From JBDKTH01 sp964558295 (GTDB lineage Bacteria; Planctomycetota; Planctomycetia; Pirellulales; Thermoguttaceae): a stretch of DNA of 14,527 nucleotides. The notes under the pieces are model-generated. The model had not been told where the DNA came from. It saw nothing but the letters and a program-made list of their open reading frames with translations, and did no database searches. Position numbers and translations under genes: made by a program. Below, one piece after another: positions 13,134 through 14,527 of this stretch. Position 1 is the first letter of the stretch; every line of letters begins with the position of its first letter. The DNA lies in contig CAZLDQ010000147.1 of the NCBI GenBank assembly GCA_964558295.1, positions 1-14,527 on the forward strand, written 5' to 3'.

Positions 13134-14222
13134 ATGATCGTGGCGTTTGGCGAGGTGATGCTGCGGGTGACCCCGGCCGGGATGTGGCGGTTTCGGCAGG
13201 CGTTGCCGGGAGCGGTGGAAGGGACGTTTGGCGGCGGCGAGGCGAATGTCTCCGGGTCGTTGGCCCTGCTCGGGCGGCCGGCTCGGTTCGTCACGGCGCT
13301 TCCCAAACATGCGATCGCCGACGCCGTGGTGGGCTGGCTGCAGAGCCTCGGGGTGGATACGCAGTATGTCTTGCGACGCAACAGTGGCCGTCTGGGGATC
13401 TACTTCCTCGAAGGCGGCGCCAATCAACTCGCCTCCAACGTGATCTACGACCGCGACTATAGCGCGATCGGCCTGGCCGCGGCCGAGGAGTATCGTTTCG
13501 AGGCGGCCTTGGAAGGGGCCACACGCGTGCATGTGACGGGGATTACCCCTTCGCTCAGCGAGAACGCCTTCTTGGCCACCTTGAAGCTCGTCGAACTGGC
13601 TAAACACAAAGGGGCCCTCGTCTCGTGCGATCTGAACTTCCGCAAGAAGCTCTGGCGTTGGCGGCCGGGAACCGATGCCGAGGCACTTGCCCGGGAGTGC
13701 ATGTCGCGTATCTTGCCCTATGTTGACTTGGTGATCGGGAATGAAGAGGATGCGGAAAAAGTCCTCGGGATCAAGGCGGCCGGCACAACCGTCGAGGCCG
13801 GCCACATCAACCCGGCTGCGTACGAGGACGTCGCCCGGCAGGTCCACCAGCAGTTCCGCAACGTCAGCCAAGTGGCGATCACGCTCCGCGAGAGTATTTC
13901 GGCCAGCCACAACAACTGGGGCGCAATGCTCTACGACGCCAAGGCCGCCCGGGCCTTCTTTGCTCCGCTCGACGATCAAGGCGCCTATCGGCCCTACGAA
14001 ATGCGCAACATCGTCGACCGCGTTGGTGCGGGCGACTCCTTTGCCGCCGGCCTGCTCTACGCCCTGGACAGTGCCGACTACGCCGAGCCGAGCGCCGCGA
14101 TTCGCTTTGCCGTCGCCGCCAGTTGCCTGAAGCATTCCATTCCTGGCGACGTGAACTACGCCACGTTGTCCCAAATCCAAGCCCTCGCCGCCGGCCAAGC
14201 CTCCGGTCGCGTGCAGCGGTGA
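13134..14222 (+). CDS. PfkB-family sugar kinase, 2-keto-3-deoxygluconate kinase-like
   Basis: The protein has 362 residues and is cytoplasmic, with no signal. The ribokinase/PfkB fold is shown by VAFGEVMLRVTP at the N terminus, the sugar-binding GGGEANVSGSLALLG (33-47), DLNFRKKLW (166-174), and the signature VDRVGAGDSFAAG (294-306) with catalytic Asp301 and the anion hole GAGD. The DLNFRKKLW segment resembles 2-keto-3-deoxygluconate (KDG) kinases, so ATP-dependent phosphorylation of KDG or a similar sugar acid is the best guess; other PfkB sugars cannot be excluded. The ATG at 13134 has AGAGGAG (13118-13124) 9 nt upstream. The open frame continues upstream through repeat sequence and is not coding there. 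A KDPG aldolase gene often follows such kinases, but the window ends without showing one. Confidence 0.92.
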   Translation: MIVAFGEVMLRVTPAGMWRFRQALPGAVEGTFGGGEANVSGSLALLGRPARFVTALPKHAIADAVVGWLQSLGVDTQYVLRRNSGRLGIYFLEGGANQLASNVIYDRDYSAIGLAAAEEYRFEAALEGATRVHVTGITPSLSENAFLATLKLVELAKHKGALVSCDLNFRKKLWRWRPGTDAEALARECMSRILPYVDLVIGNEEDAEKVLGIKAAGTTVEAGHINPAAYEDVARQVHQQFRNVSQVAITLRESISASHNNWGAMLYDAKAARAFFAPLDDQGAYRPYEMRNIVDRVGAGDSFAAGLLYALDSADYAEPSAAIRFAVAASCLKHSIPGDVNYATLSQIQALAAGQASGRVQR

Positions 14223-14527
14223 GGGGGAACGAGGGGCAGAAGAACGGGGAACAGTAGCGTTACACATTTGACCTTCGAATCCCAATGAAATTTTGCCCCA
14301 AACCCCCGGGGCAACACGGTTTTCCGTGCGCTCTGCCGTGAGGAAGAGCATCGTGCGGAACGCGATGACCACGAGGTTGCCAACGTGAGAAACGATGGCA
14401 ATCCTTGTCTGGCCTGGAAAGACGGCCGGGGTTGCAACGGGGCGTTTCGTCAACAAAACCGCAGAAACGTTCCGGGAAGATTTTTCCCGGGGGACGGGGG
14501 AGGCGGTTTGCCGGACTGGGCATTCAG
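14223..14527. other. Downstream intergenic region with clustered small hairpins
   Basis: No gene is visible in these 305 bases. Small inverted repeats are dense: TTGCCCC/GGGGCAA (14293-14314), CACGG/CCGTG (14315-14328), GCTCT/AGAGC (14330-14349), CATCG/CGATG just after, CGTTTC/GAAACG (14443-14469) and CCGGGAA/TTCCCGG (14472-14490). Minus-strand open frames here have no recognisable motif. Confidence 0.45.

Noticed and set aside
12735..14456. 573-residue open frame on the minus strand
   Set aside because: It is antisense to the PfkB kinase and exists because GC-rich codons leave few stops on the opposite strand. It has no recognisable domain, starts without a ribosome binding site and runs through repeats.
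1..14527. tRNA, rRNA, CRISPR, insertion sequence or toxin-antitoxin genes
   Set aside because: I looked for the GTTCRANNC tRNA core in a cloverleaf context, regularly spaced direct repeats and transposase motifs, and found none convincing.

Overview
The window (about 14.5 kb, GC-rich) looks like chromosome from a planctomycete, probably of the Pirellulales type. This is inferred from gene content: an exported Tat-type Gfo/Idh/MocA oxidoreductase, a DUF6807 protein, a secreted ceramidase-like protein, a long exported HEAT-repeat protein, and ilvN/ilvC products that read like planctomycete versions. No database search was possible, so every family name rests on motifs visible in the sequence.

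Layout. (1) 1-2061: a secreted Pro/Ala/Thr-rich protein (+), a VanZ-like membrane protein (-) whose 3' end overlaps it by 41 bp, and a small helical protein (+). (2) 2062-2536: a decayed, unannotated acyl-CoA (delta-9 type) fatty acid desaturase remnant on the minus strand. It carries a frameshift, an internal stop and damaged histidine boxes, and it abuts the stop codon of the small helical gene. (3) 2927-4517: an ilvN-ilvC operon for branched-chain amino acid synthesis, with a good promoter but no ilvB beside it. The IlvC cofactor loop is unusual. (4) 4633-5935: a 90-residue unknown protein with a structured leader, then a radical SAM protein (COG0731/TYW1-like) whose GTG start sits directly behind a perfect terminator-like hairpin. 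(5) 6240-9696: exported Gfo/Idh/MocA oxidoreductase plus HEAT-repeat protein, probably one transcript, with a 9-bp inverted repeat at the promoter. (6) 10060-12674 (-): ceramidase-like amidase, then the DUF6807 protein with its own probable promoter. (7) 13134-14222 (+): PfkB-family sugar kinase resembling 2-keto-3-deoxygluconate kinases.

Regions 5-7 suggest carbohydrate and lipid-derived substrate turnover in or through the periplasm, with sugar acid phosphorylation in the cytoplasm; this is contextual inference. Regions 2-3 carry housekeeping amino acid synthesis beside a dead lipid-modifying gene.

The intergenic DNA is rich in structure: a 49-bp REP-like palindrome at 9720-9768, a diverged ungapped repeat pair (9872-9984 and 12824-12936), a 13-bp stem hairpin (12754-12796), and probable attenuator and leader hairpins near 4574-4609 and 5002-5054. 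I see no tRNA, rRNA, CRISPR array, insertion sequence or phage gene. The items most worth following up are the desaturase pseudogene, the acidic KARI loop and the terminator-before-start arrangement of the radical SAM gene; none amounts to a clear new multi-gene system.
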